Shown: in pieces, positions 50,750 through 60,312 of the stretch
Numbering within the stretch: the stretch's first letter is position 1
Layout of the letters: each line of letters begins with the position of its first letter
NCBI RefSeq assembly: GCF_021190915.1
Contig: NZ_JAIOAP010000003.1
Location: forward strand, 124,001 to 188,000
DNA length: 64,000 nt
DNA from: Cohnella silvisoli
GTDB lineage: Bacteria > Bacillota > Bacilli > Paenibacillales > Paenibacillaceae
Direction of reading: 5' to 3'
Made by a program: the position numbers and the translations under genes
The notes under the pieces: model-generated
What the model saw: only the letters and a program-made list of their open reading frames with translations
The model's database searches: none
What the model was told of the DNA's origin: nothing

Positions 50750-51946
50750 ATGAACGCCCATTCTGACTGCATGACGATCATTTATAATGGGAAAATAGTC
50801 ATGGAAAACGACGGTGTTATCGATAAGGGCACCATGGTTTGGCAGGGTGAACGGATTGTGTATGCGGGACACTCGGAACAATTCGATAGACGGAAATTCG
50901 AGCAAGGCCTTTCCGTTGTGGCAATTGACGCACAAGGAGGATGGGTGCTTCCGGGCTTTATCGATGTACATGTACATGGCGGTAACGGCCGCGATTTTAT
51001 GGAAGCCGATGCCAAGGCGTATGATACGATAACGCGTTATCATGGCCGGCACGGCACGACGGGAATGTTGGCCACAACGGTTACCGCTCCGCAGGAAGCA
51101 ATTAGCAGGGTGATCAGCGCTGCGGCCGCTTATCGGAGCGGGGGAGTACAATATGCCGAACTCGTAGGAGTCCATTTGGAAGGGCCGTTCATTAGCCCGC
51201 GATGGCCAGGCGCCCAAGATCCCCGGCATATTGTTCCTCCTCGGCTGGACTGGCTGGAAGGCTGGGTTAGCGAGTTTCCCGAACTCATCAAGATGCTTAC
51301 GCTTGCGCCGGAGTTGGATGGATCCATGGCTGTTATTCAATGGTTAAGCGAGCACGGGATCGTCCCTACCTGCGGACATACCGATGCGACTTATGAATGC
51401 ATTCTCGAAGCAGTTGGGCACGGGCTGCGTCATGCTGCGCATACGTATAATGCGATGAAAGGCTTGCACCATCGCGAACCGGGCACTTTAGGGGCAGTTC
51501 TTAGCGAAGATCGGATCAGCGCGGAAATTATTGCCGATGGCTATCATGTGCATCCTGCCTGTATTCGGCTCTTGTCGAGGGTTAAACCGGACGATCGGTT
51601 GATTCTGATCACCGACGCGATTCCCGCTTCCGGACTGAGCGATGGCTCCTATACGATCGCCGGACTCGATGTCATTGTGAAGGATTCCGTCTCCCGACTT
51701 AAAGAAGGAGGCAATTTGGCGGGCTGTACGTTGACCATGATCGAAGCGTTCCGGTTTATGGTCCGTGAAGTTGGGCTCAGCGTCGAACGGGTAAGCCGAT
51801 TCGCAAGCGGCAATCCTGCCCGGCTTCTCGGTCTTGATGCCGAGATGGGGAGTCTTGCAACCGGCAAGCTTGCGAACGTATTGCTGCTATCCCCTGATTT
51901 AGCGATGCGCAACGTTTGGGTTCGAGGCCGTTCTATAAGTGGATGA
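50750..51946 (+). CDS. nagA: N-acetylglucosamine-6-phosphate deacetylase
   Basis: A 398-residue cytoplasmic amidohydrolase that deacetylates GlcNAc-6-phosphate (some forms GalNAc-6-phosphate). Metal and substrate motifs are complete: DVHVHGGNG, VHLEGPF, CGHTDA, HTYNAMKG, ADGYHVHP and the catalytic Asp in LITDAIPASG. Start ATG 50750 with AAGGAGG 8 nt before; a longer frame beginning TTG at 50729 contains this ribosome site. It follows the Gfo/Idh gene and lies 20 nt before the sensor kinase. No NagB deaminase, kinase or PTS gene is in the window, so the phosphate donor and next step are encoded elsewhere. Confidence 0.93.
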   Translation: MNAHSDCMTIIYNGKIVMENDGVIDKGTMVWQGERIVYAGHSEQFDRRKFEQGLSVVAIDAQGGWVLPGFIDVHVHGGNGRDFMEADAKAYDTITRYHGRHGTTGMLATTVTAPQEAISRVISAAAAYRSGGVQYAELVGVHLEGPFISPRWPGAQDPRHIVPPRLDWLEGWVSEFPELIKMLTLAPELDGSMAVIQWLSEHGIVPTCGHTDATYECILEAVGHGLRHAAHTYNAMKGLHHREPGTLGAVLSEDRISAEIIADGYHVHPACIRLLSRVKPDDRLILITDAIPASGLSDGSYTIAGLDVIVKDSVSRLKEGGNLAGCTLTMIEAFRFMVREVGLSVERVSRFASGNPARLLGLDAEMGSLATGKLANVLLLSPDLAMRNVWVRGRSISG

Positions 51947-51965
51947 GACTTGATAAAGGGACGGA

Positions 51966-53714
51966 TTGGATGCGATGACGATGGATATGAAGAAAAGCTT
52001 GCGGGCCAAATTTATTATCAGCTTCGTCTTAATCATAACCCCTCTTGTTCTGTTCCTTTGGTACAGCATCTATTACGGCCGGGACCAAATTCGCATGCAA
52101 GCTTCGGAATCGAATCGGGAGCTCTTGTCTACTTCCATGAAGCAAATTGACGACCGTCTTGCCGATCTCGATTTATATCTTGTTAACTTGATGGTTCATA
52201 ATGGGGACATTAAAGCCTTAAGCTCGTATCCGTACGGCAATAAAGATTATATTTACAGCAAATACGTGCTTCTGAAAAAACTGACCGGCGACAAAGGCTT
52301 CTTCCGAACGGTCAGCAACTTTTTTATTTACGTTAAAAGCAATGACGACTTCGTTCTCGGCGAATACACTAGCGGAGACAATCGGGAGTATCTTCACGAA
52401 AATATTAAAGATTTGCTGGAGAAGGGGGCGACGGACAGATGGCACTCGTTGGACGGTGATCCTTCTTCGATCGTCCGGCTGCAGGCCGGCTCCTCCGGCG
52501 TCTACGTCGGCGCAATCGTCAGCGTGCAGGATATGATCGAGACGTTGGGGGATTTGCGCCGGGACGTTAACGATTACGTTGGTCTCGTCAACGACAAAGG
52601 CGTCGATCTCCTGCATCGGCGGCAGGAGCCTCAGCAGATTGATGCGATCGGCAGGGCGTTGAAGTTAAACAGCACGGAGTATCAGGTTTTCCCCGATTTT
52701 TCGAATCAACGGGATTATGTTGCGGTTATCCAGCAATCGAGATTGTCCGACGTTGCCCTCGTCAAAGCGGTTCCGGAATCGAAAATGTTGAAACCGCTTG
52801 CTTTTTTCCAATTCATGCTTTACGCCATGCCCATACTTGTGATCCTCATTATCGGTCTGTACATTCTGGTTATGCAAAGAATGCTCATACGCCCCATGAA
52901 TGCGCTAATCAAGGGAATGCGCGGCATGGCCAGGGGACGATTCGACCTGCGCATACCGCCCCGTTACCCCGGAGAGTTCTCGTTCGTGATCGATACTTTT
53001 AACGCAATGGCGCAGAAAATCGAGCATTTGACCATTAATATACTGGAACACCAATTGAAAATCAGGGAAGCGGACTACAGGCGGCTGCTCAGTCAAATCC
53101 GACCTCATTTTTATTTAAATTGCTTAAATATCGTATATCACTTGGCAGTCGTCAATAAGACCGAAACGATCAAGAAAATGTCCATGCATCTTGCGGCGCA
53201 TTTTCGCTTTACGCTGCAGCAGGATCGATCGCTCGTGACCGTGGCGGAAGAATGGGAACACACCCGCAATTACTTGGAAATTCAGCAGCTTCGATTTCCG
53301 AATCATTTGTCCTTTGCCATCCATTGCGCAGACTCGTGCAGAGACCTGCTTGTCCCCCCGTTGACCGTCCAGACATTCGTGGAGAACAGTATACAGCACG
53401 GGTTTAAAGATATGAACCAGCCTTTCCGGTTAGACATCAGCGCAGAGCGCGAGGAGGATTCCGACACTTACCGCATTATCGTCCGCGATAGCGGCAGCGG
53501 ATTTCCAGCTGATGAACTGGCTCAAATCAGTCGGCAGCCCGATATACTGTCGGATGGAGGCGAGCGGGTAGGAATCGGCAACGTCTATCAACGTTTCGTT
53601 CTATTATTCGGCGAGCAATTTACAATGATTTTATCCAATCGCGAGGAAGGCGGGGCAAGCGTTGAATTGATGCTTCCTGTTCAGATAGAGGAAGGGGGAC
53701 CCGGGAATGTATAG
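51966..53714 (+). CDS. YesM-type sensor histidine kinase
   Basis: A 582-residue membrane kinase. Two transmembrane helices (about 15-37 and 280-302) enclose an extracellular sensor; a HAMP domain follows (RPMNALIKGMRGMARG), then the His_kinase domain with phosphoacceptor His381 in SQIRPHFYLN, and a HATPase domain with VENSIQHG and GSGFP. It forms a pair with the next gene, overlapping by 8 nt. The TTG at 51966 has AAAGGG 5 nt before it; ATG 51975 is an alternative. It is cotranscribed with NagA and probably senses an extracellular sugar or its loaded lipoprotein. Confidence 0.93.
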   Translation: MDAMTMDMKKSLRAKFIISFVLIITPLVLFLWYSIYYGRDQIRMQASESNRELLSTSMKQIDDRLADLDLYLVNLMVHNGDIKALSSYPYGNKDYIYSKYVLLKKLTGDKGFFRTVSNFFIYVKSNDDFVLGEYTSGDNREYLHENIKDLLEKGATDRWHSLDGDPSSIVRLQAGSSGVYVGAIVSVQDMIETLGDLRRDVNDYVGLVNDKGVDLLHRRQEPQQIDAIGRALKLNSTEYQVFPDFSNQRDYVAVIQQSRLSDVALVKAVPESKMLKPLAFFQFMLYAMPILVILIIGLYILVMQRMLIRPMNALIKGMRGMARGRFDLRIPPRYPGEFSFVIDTFNAMAQKIEHLTINILEHQLKIREADYRRLLSQIRPHFYLNCLNIVYHLAVVNKTETIKKMSMHLAAHFRFTLQQDRSLVTVAEEWEHTRNYLEIQQLRFPNHLSFAIHCADSCRDLLVPPLTVQTFVENSIQHGFKDMNQPFRLDISAEREEDSDTYRIIVRDSGSGFPADELAQISRQPDILSDGGERVGIGNVYQRFVLLFGEQFTMILSNREEGGASVELMLPVQIEEGGPGNV

Positions 53715-55317
53715 CTTGCTGATTATTGACGATGAGCAGTATGCTCTCGACGGGATGGTAGAGGGGATCGATTGGGAAGGCATCGGTATTACTCGGGTAT
53801 GGACGGCATTAAACGTCAATGATGCCCGGAAGCTTCTGGTCAGCCAATCCGTCGACGTCGTACTTGTCGATATCGAGATGCCCGGCGAAAACGGACTAAG
53901 CTTCTTAGAATGGCTAAACCAACAAGGGCTGCGCATAAAGTCTATCGTATTGACCGGACATGCCCGTTTTGATTACGCGCAACAGGCGATGAAGGCTGGC
54001 GGGCAAGATTATATGCTTAAACCGGTAGATTTGGAGGAACTGAAGCAGGCTGTACTTAAAGCTATCGTTTCGCTGCAGACAGAGAGAGAATACGAACAAT
54101 TCGAACAGTTGTATGAATCTTATAAGCAGATGTGGAAGGTGGAACGCCCATTACTGGTGGAGCGCTTCTGGTGCAACGTGATCGATAACCGGATTTCGCC
54201 GACCGCCGCGCAGCTGAATACCGCCTTTACTTCCTATGGAATTCCCCTCACTGGGAACGATTCGGTCATTCCGATCTTGATCAGCGTGGAATTCTGGCAC
54301 AAAGAATTGAATGCGCAGGATGAAGAGATTATGGAATATGCCCTTAAAAAAGCCGCAGAGGAAATCGTTCTGCAAGAGGAGGATGGCGATGTCATCCGCG
54401 ATGGTACGGGTATACTCTTGTTGCTAGTATATCAATCGGCCAATAAACCGTTTAGATCGCAGGAATGGCGAGCACGCTGTGAAGCTTATATTCGATCGTG
54501 CAATGAATATTTCCATTGCGATCTCTCCTGTTATCTCGGCTGCAGCATTCCCCTATCCGAGCTGCCGACGGAATATAAACAATTGCTTGCGGTGGAGCGA
54601 AACAATTTGCAGCATATGAACGCCGTGCTCAGTACGGAGAGTTTGGGAGAACGGGCATTAAATACGCGCAACGTCGTTCCCTCCGTCGTGGAATGGATCC
54701 CGCTGTTGGAAATGAACAAGGAACGCGAAGTGCTGGGAAAGCTTGATAACTACTTGAGTCAAATGGAGGCTGAAGGCGGCGGATCGGATGCGCTGGAAAC
54801 GTTGTACTTCGGCGTTGTATACATGCTGCTTAGCGTTCAAGTTAAAAAAGGGCTGTCGACTCAGATGTTGATGAATCTGATTTCGGAACAAAATAAAGCG
54901 ATTCGTTCCGTGGAGCGGTTCAGGCAATGGGCACAACGGGCGGTGAAAGTTAGTATTCAGCTTAGGAACGCGGAGGGACTCATAACGGAGCCCTATTCCG
55001 ACATTGTCCTTCATTCGATGGCTTTCATTCATGCCCATTTTGCCGAAGATATTAACAGGGGCATCATAGCCAACAGCGTATTCATCAATCCAGCGTACTT
55101 ATCCCGATTGTTCAGGAAGGAGACGGGAAAGACGTTGACGGAATACGTGCAAAGCGTGAGAATGGACCATGCGCGAACGCTGCTGGATAACGATGGCAAG
55201 TCCGTATCGGAAGCATCCCTTCAAAGCGGGTTTCCGAATCTGCCGTATTTCTCGAAAGTGTTCAAGCAGTATTACGGAGTAACCCCGCAAGAATATCGAA
55301 CCAAACGAATACGTTGA
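53707..55317 (+). CDS. YesN-type response regulator with AraC DNA-binding domain
   Basis: A 536-residue response regulator. The receiver domain (1-120) has the acidic pair in IIDDE, phosphoacceptor Asp55 in VLVDIEMP, Thr in VLTGHA and Lys in MLKPVD. A linker of about 300 residues follows, then the AraC-type double helix-turn-helix ending with PQEYRTKR. The ATG overlaps the kinase gene end. I infer that it binds the 39-bp R1-R3 elements, whose two CAC-containing half-sites are 21 bp apart, which suits AraC-type domains binding as a tandem pair on one face of DNA. If so, it also controls its own operon through R2. Confidence 0.93.
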   Translation: MYSLLIIDDEQYALDGMVEGIDWEGIGITRVWTALNVNDARKLLVSQSVDVVLVDIEMPGENGLSFLEWLNQQGLRIKSIVLTGHARFDYAQQAMKAGGQDYMLKPVDLEELKQAVLKAIVSLQTEREYEQFEQLYESYKQMWKVERPLLVERFWCNVIDNRISPTAAQLNTAFTSYGIPLTGNDSVIPILISVEFWHKELNAQDEEIMEYALKKAAEEIVLQEEDGDVIRDGTGILLLLVYQSANKPFRSQEWRARCEAYIRSCNEYFHCDLSCYLGCSIPLSELPTEYKQLLAVERNNLQHMNAVLSTESLGERALNTRNVVPSVVEWIPLLEMNKEREVLGKLDNYLSQMEAEGGGSDALETLYFGVVYMLLSVQVKKGLSTQMLMNLISEQNKAIRSVERFRQWAQRAVKVSIQLRNAEGLITEPYSDIVLHSMAFIHAHFAEDINRGIIANSVFINPAYLSRLFRKETGKTLTEYVQSVRMDHARTLLDNDGKSVSEASLQSGFPNLPYFSKVFKQYYGVTPQEYRTKRIR

Positions 55318-55320
55318 CTT

Positions 55321-55357
55321 AACAACCACCGTTGGATTGCATTCCCGGTGGTTTTGT
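55321..55357 (+). terminator. Terminator after the two-component operon
   Basis: AACCACCG pairs with CGGTGGTT, followed by a TTGTTG tail. Confidence 0.8.
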
Positions 55358-55369
55358 TGTGGGCGGTGA

Positions 55370-55433
55370 TGTCACGATAATGCAAAAAGTGCGCACCATT
55401 TTGATAGCAATCCCGAGAATTGAATTCCATAAT
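55370..55433 (+). promoter_or_regulatory. Control region R3: 39-bp element plus -10 box
   Basis: Element at 55370-55408 with TGTCAC, TGCGCACC and CATTTTGATAGC; CATAAT at 55428-55433, 21 nt after TTGATA. It drives the GH99-like/Tat operon, and fixes the transcript start so close to the GTG at 55474 that no upstream signal peptide can be encoded. Confidence 0.75.
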
Positions 55434-55473
55434 AAAATTATGAATACGCTTTCAAAATAGGGAGGGAATTGAC

Positions 55474-58400
55474 GTGGCAGTAGAGTTGCTGGATGAGATG
55501 TTTTCTTTTCTTGACGGGAATTATTCCGGGGACCCTTCCGGAACCCACCAGAAAATCTCGGGTTGGGAAGTTGACAGCTCGGGCGGAACTTACAGCTTTA
55601 AGTATTACAATTCTTTCAAGGTGACGGCTGACAGCACGATAGCGGCAGTTACGATGAAAAAGCAGATTGCGAGCCAAACCACCGGCAAACTGACGCTGGA
55701 ATTCAGATTCAAGCTGCTCGACCAGATGAACGGCGTCGAATGGCGGTTGGACGGCGAAGGAATACCCGCCGTGAAAATCGTGACTTCTTCGGGATACATT
55801 TGCTACGAGAACGCGTCGGGAAATGCGGTGACGCTTCAATCTTGCAGCGTGGACACGGAGTATGGAATAAAGGTCGTGGCGGATCTCGGCGCAAGCTCGG
55901 CCGACATCTATGTTAACGGGATTCTTAAGGCTCAAGGAGCCGCTTTTAGAAATTCGGTTCCGCAGATAAACGGCTTTTATTTCACGACGTCTGACGAAGC
56001 TACCGGGAGTCTCTTTTTTTACCCTGTTAAGATCCATACCGGTTATGCCGTTTACGAGAAGTTTATCGCGATCCCGGAAGGCAGCCTGCCGGATGATTGG
56101 ACTGTTGGAGGTACCGGAGGCACGGCCGGCGTCTATTATTGGAACACGATATCCGGCTCCGAACCTTATAGCTTGAAATTGACCGATACGAGCTCGAGCG
56201 CCAACGTGACTTTTGGGAAAACGGTGTCCAACCTGACGGGGAGGACCGTTTGGGAGTATAAGTTTTTATTGCCCTCCAAATCGGACGGCATGGGGGCGGA
56301 GCTTCTGAACGGCAACACGACCGGCGTCAAAATCGTAACAAACGGCGGAAATATATGCTATGTGAATTCAGGAGGGAGCCCGGTATCGATATGGGACAAC
56401 TACTATGCCAATCTATGGTACTCCATTAAAGTAGATGCGGATCCCGCAACCGATACGGCCGACATCTATGTCAACGGCAAGAAGCGAGCTTCAAACGTCG
56501 GGTTCAACAATGCCGTAAGCGGCTTCAACGCGCTGAAGTATTCTACCGGCATTGCTGCGCCAGGCGAATGGTGGTTGGACGATATTTTGTTATACGCCAA
56601 ACCCCAGGAGCCCGTAGATTATGTTCCGGCACCGGTTCTGTGCGCAAGCGACAACCATTATATCGGCACGCAGCGATTCGCGGGATCGCGGGAAGGTTAT
56701 CATTTGGGCTGGGAATGGCCCTATAAGTATCCCGAGCACGATTTGTATATGGGGTGGTTTGACGAAGGAAATCCGGAAGCCATGGATTGGGAGCTTAAGT
56801 ACATGGCGGAACACGGGATAGACTTCTTCCTGGAATGCTGGTATTCGACGGAAATCGTTTTCCGCGGAGAGCCGATCCCGTTCAAGGATCCTCCCCTCGT
56901 CGTGAACTCGATCGAGAAGGCATACTTTAATAGTAAATACAGCAGCTACGTCGATTTTGCGCTTTTTTTCACGGACGCGCCGATGAGTTCTCTTTTCAGA
57001 AGCATCTATGTTCCCTACTGGATTGAACATTATTTCAAAGACACGCGCTATTTTACGATCGACAATAAGCCGGTGCTGGCGTTCGAAGCGGGAATGTGGT
57101 TATCGAAATACGAAACGGCCGCAGCCGTCAAAGTCGAAATGGATTACTTGAGGCAGCAGCTCGTTAATCTGGGGTTTGCCGGGGGAATATTTCTGGCAAG
57201 GATCGACACCAATCCGGACTGGTACTTTTTGGAGAAGTGTTACGAGATGGGCTTCGACTACGGTTACGCCTACTCTTTTTTCACTAGCAATACGGCGAGC
57301 ATGAAAAGCACGATGACAGCGCAGAAAAATGCAGGCAGCAATCTGGGCATTCTTCCTACGATTTCGGTCGGCTGGAGTACGGAGGGATGGGACGGGCCGT
57401 ATTCCGGCAGAGTATCGGTATCCGATTTTCTGGACCTGTGCGGCTGGGCGAAAAATACGTTCATGCCGTCGCTGCCGTCAGGTCAGTTGGGGAAACAACT
57501 GGCCATCGTGGACAACTGGTCGGAATACGGCGAAGGCCACTGGATTAACCCCGGCAAGCTAGGCGGTTTCGGTTACGTGGATGCGCTGCGGTCAACGTTC
57601 ACCGGCAATCCGGCCCATACGGATACGATTCCGACGGATGTCCAGAAGCTGCGGATGAACCTGCTGTTCCCGAAAGGTTGGATCGGCCGGTCCTGGAATT
57701 TTGACTCCAATTACAACAATACGGAGGGGTGGACCGCAAGCGGGATCGACTGGTTCGGCACGAACGGGAAAGGTTATCTAAACGGTACCATTAGGTCAAA
57801 CGATCCTTCCATTACATCTCCGGATCAATTGAACATTGCGATAGGAAGCAATCGTTATATCCGAATTAAAATGAAAAACGGAGGTCCGTGCAACGGCGCG
57901 AAAATCTTTTTCGCGACGACGACAAGCGCGATGAGCCCCGCGAACGCCAAGTCGTTCGCGATCAAACCGAATGATCCCGGCTATACCGAATACATCGTGG
58001 ATATGTCGACGGTTTCCGGATGGACGGGGACGCTCAAGCAACTGCGGATCGACCCGGCGGATGACGAACCGTCAAGCGGACTCTTCAGCATCGATTATAT
58101 TTTGCTGACCCATCAATATCCGTCAGGGTATACGTATCCATCGGTTACCCCGAGCACCAATCTGGCGCTTAACAAAACCGCCTATATGCTGAACGGATCT
58201 CCTTATGCCACGACTGGACCGGAGAAGGCGGCGGATGGCGATAAGAGTACGTACGCGCAGTCGAATACAAGATCATCATGGGATTTTAAAGTCGATTTGG
58301 GCGTCGTAACGACCATCAATCAAGTCGTTCTGGCATGCGGGACAGACAATTACCCTATTGACTATACGATCCAAGTATCGACTGACAATACGAACTGGAT

Positions 58401-60057
58401 AACGGTCAAAATCGTAAACGGCGCAACTTCCGGCAACAAGCTTTACAATTTCCCGGATATCGTGGCCAGATACGTGCTCCTCGATGTGTCTGGCGCATTT
58501 TACAGCGCTTCGGGAACGTGGGGATGGGCGCTTAACGAGTTCCAGGTTTACAACACAGGCATCCCATTTGCGGGAATATGGAACTTCGATGCGGCCTACA
58601 ACAACACGGAAGATTGGAAGGCAACCGGAATCGATGTCTTCGGCACGGACGGCAAGGGTTTCCTGAACGGGACGATCCGTTTCAACGATCCTTCGATCTT
58701 GTCGGCCGATCAATTGAACATCGCGATCGGAAGCAAGCGTTATATGAGAATTAAAATGAAAAACGATGGTCCGTGCGGCAATGCGAAAATTTATTTTGCG
58801 ACGACGACAAGCGCGATTAGCGAAACGAACGCCAAGTCGTTCGCGATCAAGCCGAATGACCCGAGTTATTCGGAGTATATTGTCGATATGTCCACGCTTT
58901 CCGGTTGGACGGGCATCTTGAAACAGCTGCGTATCGATCCGGTAAATGACGAACCGTCAAGCGGATCGTTCAGTATCGATTATATCGTCCTAAGCGATAA
59001 GTACCCGGCCGGGTACGCTTATCCGGCGGCAACGCCAAGCGCCAACCTTGCGCTTAACAAATCCGCATTCATGTTGAACGGCACTCCCCCTGCGGCTACA
59101 GGTCCGGAGAAGGCGGTAGACGGCAACAAGAGCACGTTCGCGCAGTCGAACGCGAGGGTGCCATGGGATTTCAAGGTTGATCTTGGGAGTATCGTATCCA
59201 TAAATCAGGCCGTTATCGCCTGCGGGACGGACGATTACCCGACGGATTACACGATACGAACATCGACGGACAATACAAATTGGATAACGGTTCGGACGGT
59301 AACCGGCGCGACTTCCGGCAACAAGCTTTATAACTTCCCGGATATTACGGCAAGATATGTGCTGCTCGATGTTGCCGCCGCCTATTACGGCAATTCCGGC
59401 ACTTTGGGCTGGGCACTTGACGAGTTCCAAGTCTATGATACGGGACGGGCTCCGAAACCGGCATGCGATTGGAAGTTGGCGAACAATGCCAACGATTCCG
59501 CGGGCACTAACAACGGCACGGCATACGGGGGTGTGGTGTTCTTCTACGGCTACGCGAATTTCGACGGAGTGGACGACTATATCAGCGTCGCCGACAACCC
59601 CAATTTGGACGCTGTAAACGGATTTACATTGTCGGCATGGGTTAATCTGTTCGAGCTGCCGTCAAGCGGAAGCAACTATGCCCTATTGGAGAAGAGCAAC
59701 AGCTATCGGTTTAACGTAGGTTCGACTGGCGCCTGTCACGTACAGATCGCCACGGCCAACAACGGCTGGTATACCGCCGGAACGACCGCCAGTTGCAGCA
59801 CCGTTTTGCAAACCGACAAATGGTACAATATCGCCGCCGTCTATGACGGGAGCTACGTAAAAGTATATTTAAACGGCGTATTGGAAGGCACCGGTTCGCA
59901 GGTAATATCCGGGAATGTCGCGATCAACGGCAACGCGCTCACATTCGGTCATAAGACCGCGCCGAATATCGCTTGGTATCATGGCAAGATCAGGGGAGTC
60001 AATGTTTTTAACCGAGCGCTTACCGCGTCCGAAATCGGCAACATGTACAAAGCATAA
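55474..60057 (+). CDS. GH99/WbsX-like multimodular glycosidase without signal peptide
   Basis: A 1,527-residue protein. N-terminal lectin-like domains (about 1-190 and 190-385, both with ADIYVNG), a GH99/WbsX-type TIM barrel (about 390-735: HYIGTQRF, FDEGNPEAMDWELKYMAEHG, FFLECWYS, VDNWSEYGEGHW), two copies of a beta-sandwich plus F5/8 type C pair (about 735-1025 and 1028-1325), and a C-terminal LamG-type lectin domain. GH99-type enzymes cleave internal alpha-mannose linkages. The GTG start at 55474 has GGGAGGG upstream, and the frame closes at a stop at 55441, so no Sec or Tat signal is present. It leads an operon with tatA, tatC and a small twin-arginine protein. Confidence 0.82.
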   Translation: MAVELLDEMFSFLDGNYSGDPSGTHQKISGWEVDSSGGTYSFKYYNSFKVTADSTIAAVTMKKQIASQTTGKLTLEFRFKLLDQMNGVEWRLDGEGIPAVKIVTSSGYICYENASGNAVTLQSCSVDTEYGIKVVADLGASSADIYVNGILKAQGAAFRNSVPQINGFYFTTSDEATGSLFFYPVKIHTGYAVYEKFIAIPEGSLPDDWTVGGTGGTAGVYYWNTISGSEPYSLKLTDTSSSANVTFGKTVSNLTGRTVWEYKFLLPSKSDGMGAELLNGNTTGVKIVTNGGNICYVNSGGSPVSIWDNYYANLWYSIKVDADPATDTADIYVNGKKRASNVGFNNAVSGFNALKYSTGIAAPGEWWLDDILLYAKPQEPVDYVPAPVLCASDNHYIGTQRFAGSREGYHLGWEWPYKYPEHDLYMGWFDEGNPEAMDWELKYMAEHGIDFFLECWYSTEIVFRGEPIPFKDPPLVVNSIEKAYFNSKYSSYVDFALFFTDAPMSSLFRSIYVPYWIEHYFKDTRYFTIDNKPVLAFEAGMWLSKYETAAAVKVEMDYLRQQLVNLGFAGGIFLARIDTNPDWYFLEKCYEMGFDYGYAYSFFTSNTASMKSTMTAQKNAGSNLGILPTISVGWSTEGWDGPYSGRVSVSDFLDLCGWAKNTFMPSLPSGQLGKQLAIVDNWSEYGEGHWINPGKLGGFGYVDALRSTFTGNPAHTDTIPTDVQKLRMNLLFPKGWIGRSWNFDSNYNNTEGWTASGIDWFGTNGKGYLNGTIRSNDPSITSPDQLNIAIGSNRYIRIKMKNGGPCNGAKIFFATTTSAMSPANAKSFAIKPNDPGYTEYIVDMSTVSGWTGTLKQLRIDPADDEPSSGLFSIDYILLTHQYPSGYTYPSVTPSTNLALNKTAYMLNGSPYATTGPEKAADGDKSTYAQSNTRSSWDFKVDLGVVTTINQVVLACGTDNYPIDYTIQVSTDNTNWITVKIVNGATSGNKLYNFPDIVARYVLLDVSGAFYSASGTWGWALNEFQVYNTGIPFAGIWNFDAAYNNTEDWKATGIDVFGTDGKGFLNGTIRFNDPSILSADQLNIAIGSKRYMRIKMKNDGPCGNAKIYFATTTSAISETNAKSFAIKPNDPSYSEYIVDMSTLSGWTGILKQLRIDPVNDEPSSGSFSIDYIVLSDKYPAGYAYPAATPSANLALNKSAFMLNGTPPAATGPEKAVDGNKSTFAQSNARVPWDFKVDLGSIVSINQAVIACGTDDYPTDYTIRTSTDNTNWITVRTVTGATSGNKLYNFPDITARYVLLDVAAAYYGNSGTLGWALDEFQVYDTGRAPKPACDWKLANNANDSAGTNNGTAYGGVVFFYGYANFDGVDDYISVADNPNLDAVNGFTLSAWVNLFELPSSGSNYALLEKSNSYRFNVGSTGACHVQIATANNGWYTAGTTASCSTVLQTDKWYNIAAVYDGSYVKVYLNGVLEGTGSQVISGNVAINGNALTFGHKTAPNIAWYHGKIRGVNVFNRALTASEIGNMYKA
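57700..59445 (+). repeat. Tandem duplication of a beta-sandwich plus CBM32 module pair
   Basis: About 57700-58560 repeats at an offset of 885 bp (295 codons) to about 59445, for example the shared segment ATTTSAIS/ATTTSAMS and KSFAIKPNDP in both protein copies. Confidence 0.85.
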
Positions 60058-60094
60058 CCTTGAATCAACTAAAATCCCGAGGGAGATGAATCGA

Positions 60095-60307
60095 ATGCCT
60101 CATTTCAGCGCTTCAACGATTGTATTAATTATTATTGCGGCTTTACTGTTGTTTGGACCGCAAAGGCTTCCCGAGTTAGGCCGTGCCGTAGGTAGAACGT
60201 TCAGAGAACTAAAAAGCGGTGCCAAAGAGATTGTAGGAGGGGATGAGGAACCGCAAGCCTCATCGCAGTCCCGCAAAGAGATTCGTTCCGACGAAACCGG
60301 CAGGTGA
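60095..60307 (+). CDS. tatA: Twin-arginine translocase subunit TatA/E
   Basis: A 70-residue membrane protein that forms the Tat protein-conducting assembly for folded proteins. One N-terminal helix (about 7-20), the hinge FGPQRLPELGRAVGRTFREL and an amphipathic helix, then a charged tail, are the full TatA pattern. ATG 60095 has GAGGGAG 9 nt upstream. It lies 37 nt after the giant glycosidase stop with no terminator between them, so it belongs to the R3 operon. Confidence 0.94.
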   Translation: MPHFSASTIVLIIIAALLLFGPQRLPELGRAVGRTFRELKSGAKEIVGGDEEPQASSQSRKEIRSDETGR

Positions 60308-60312
60308 CATCT

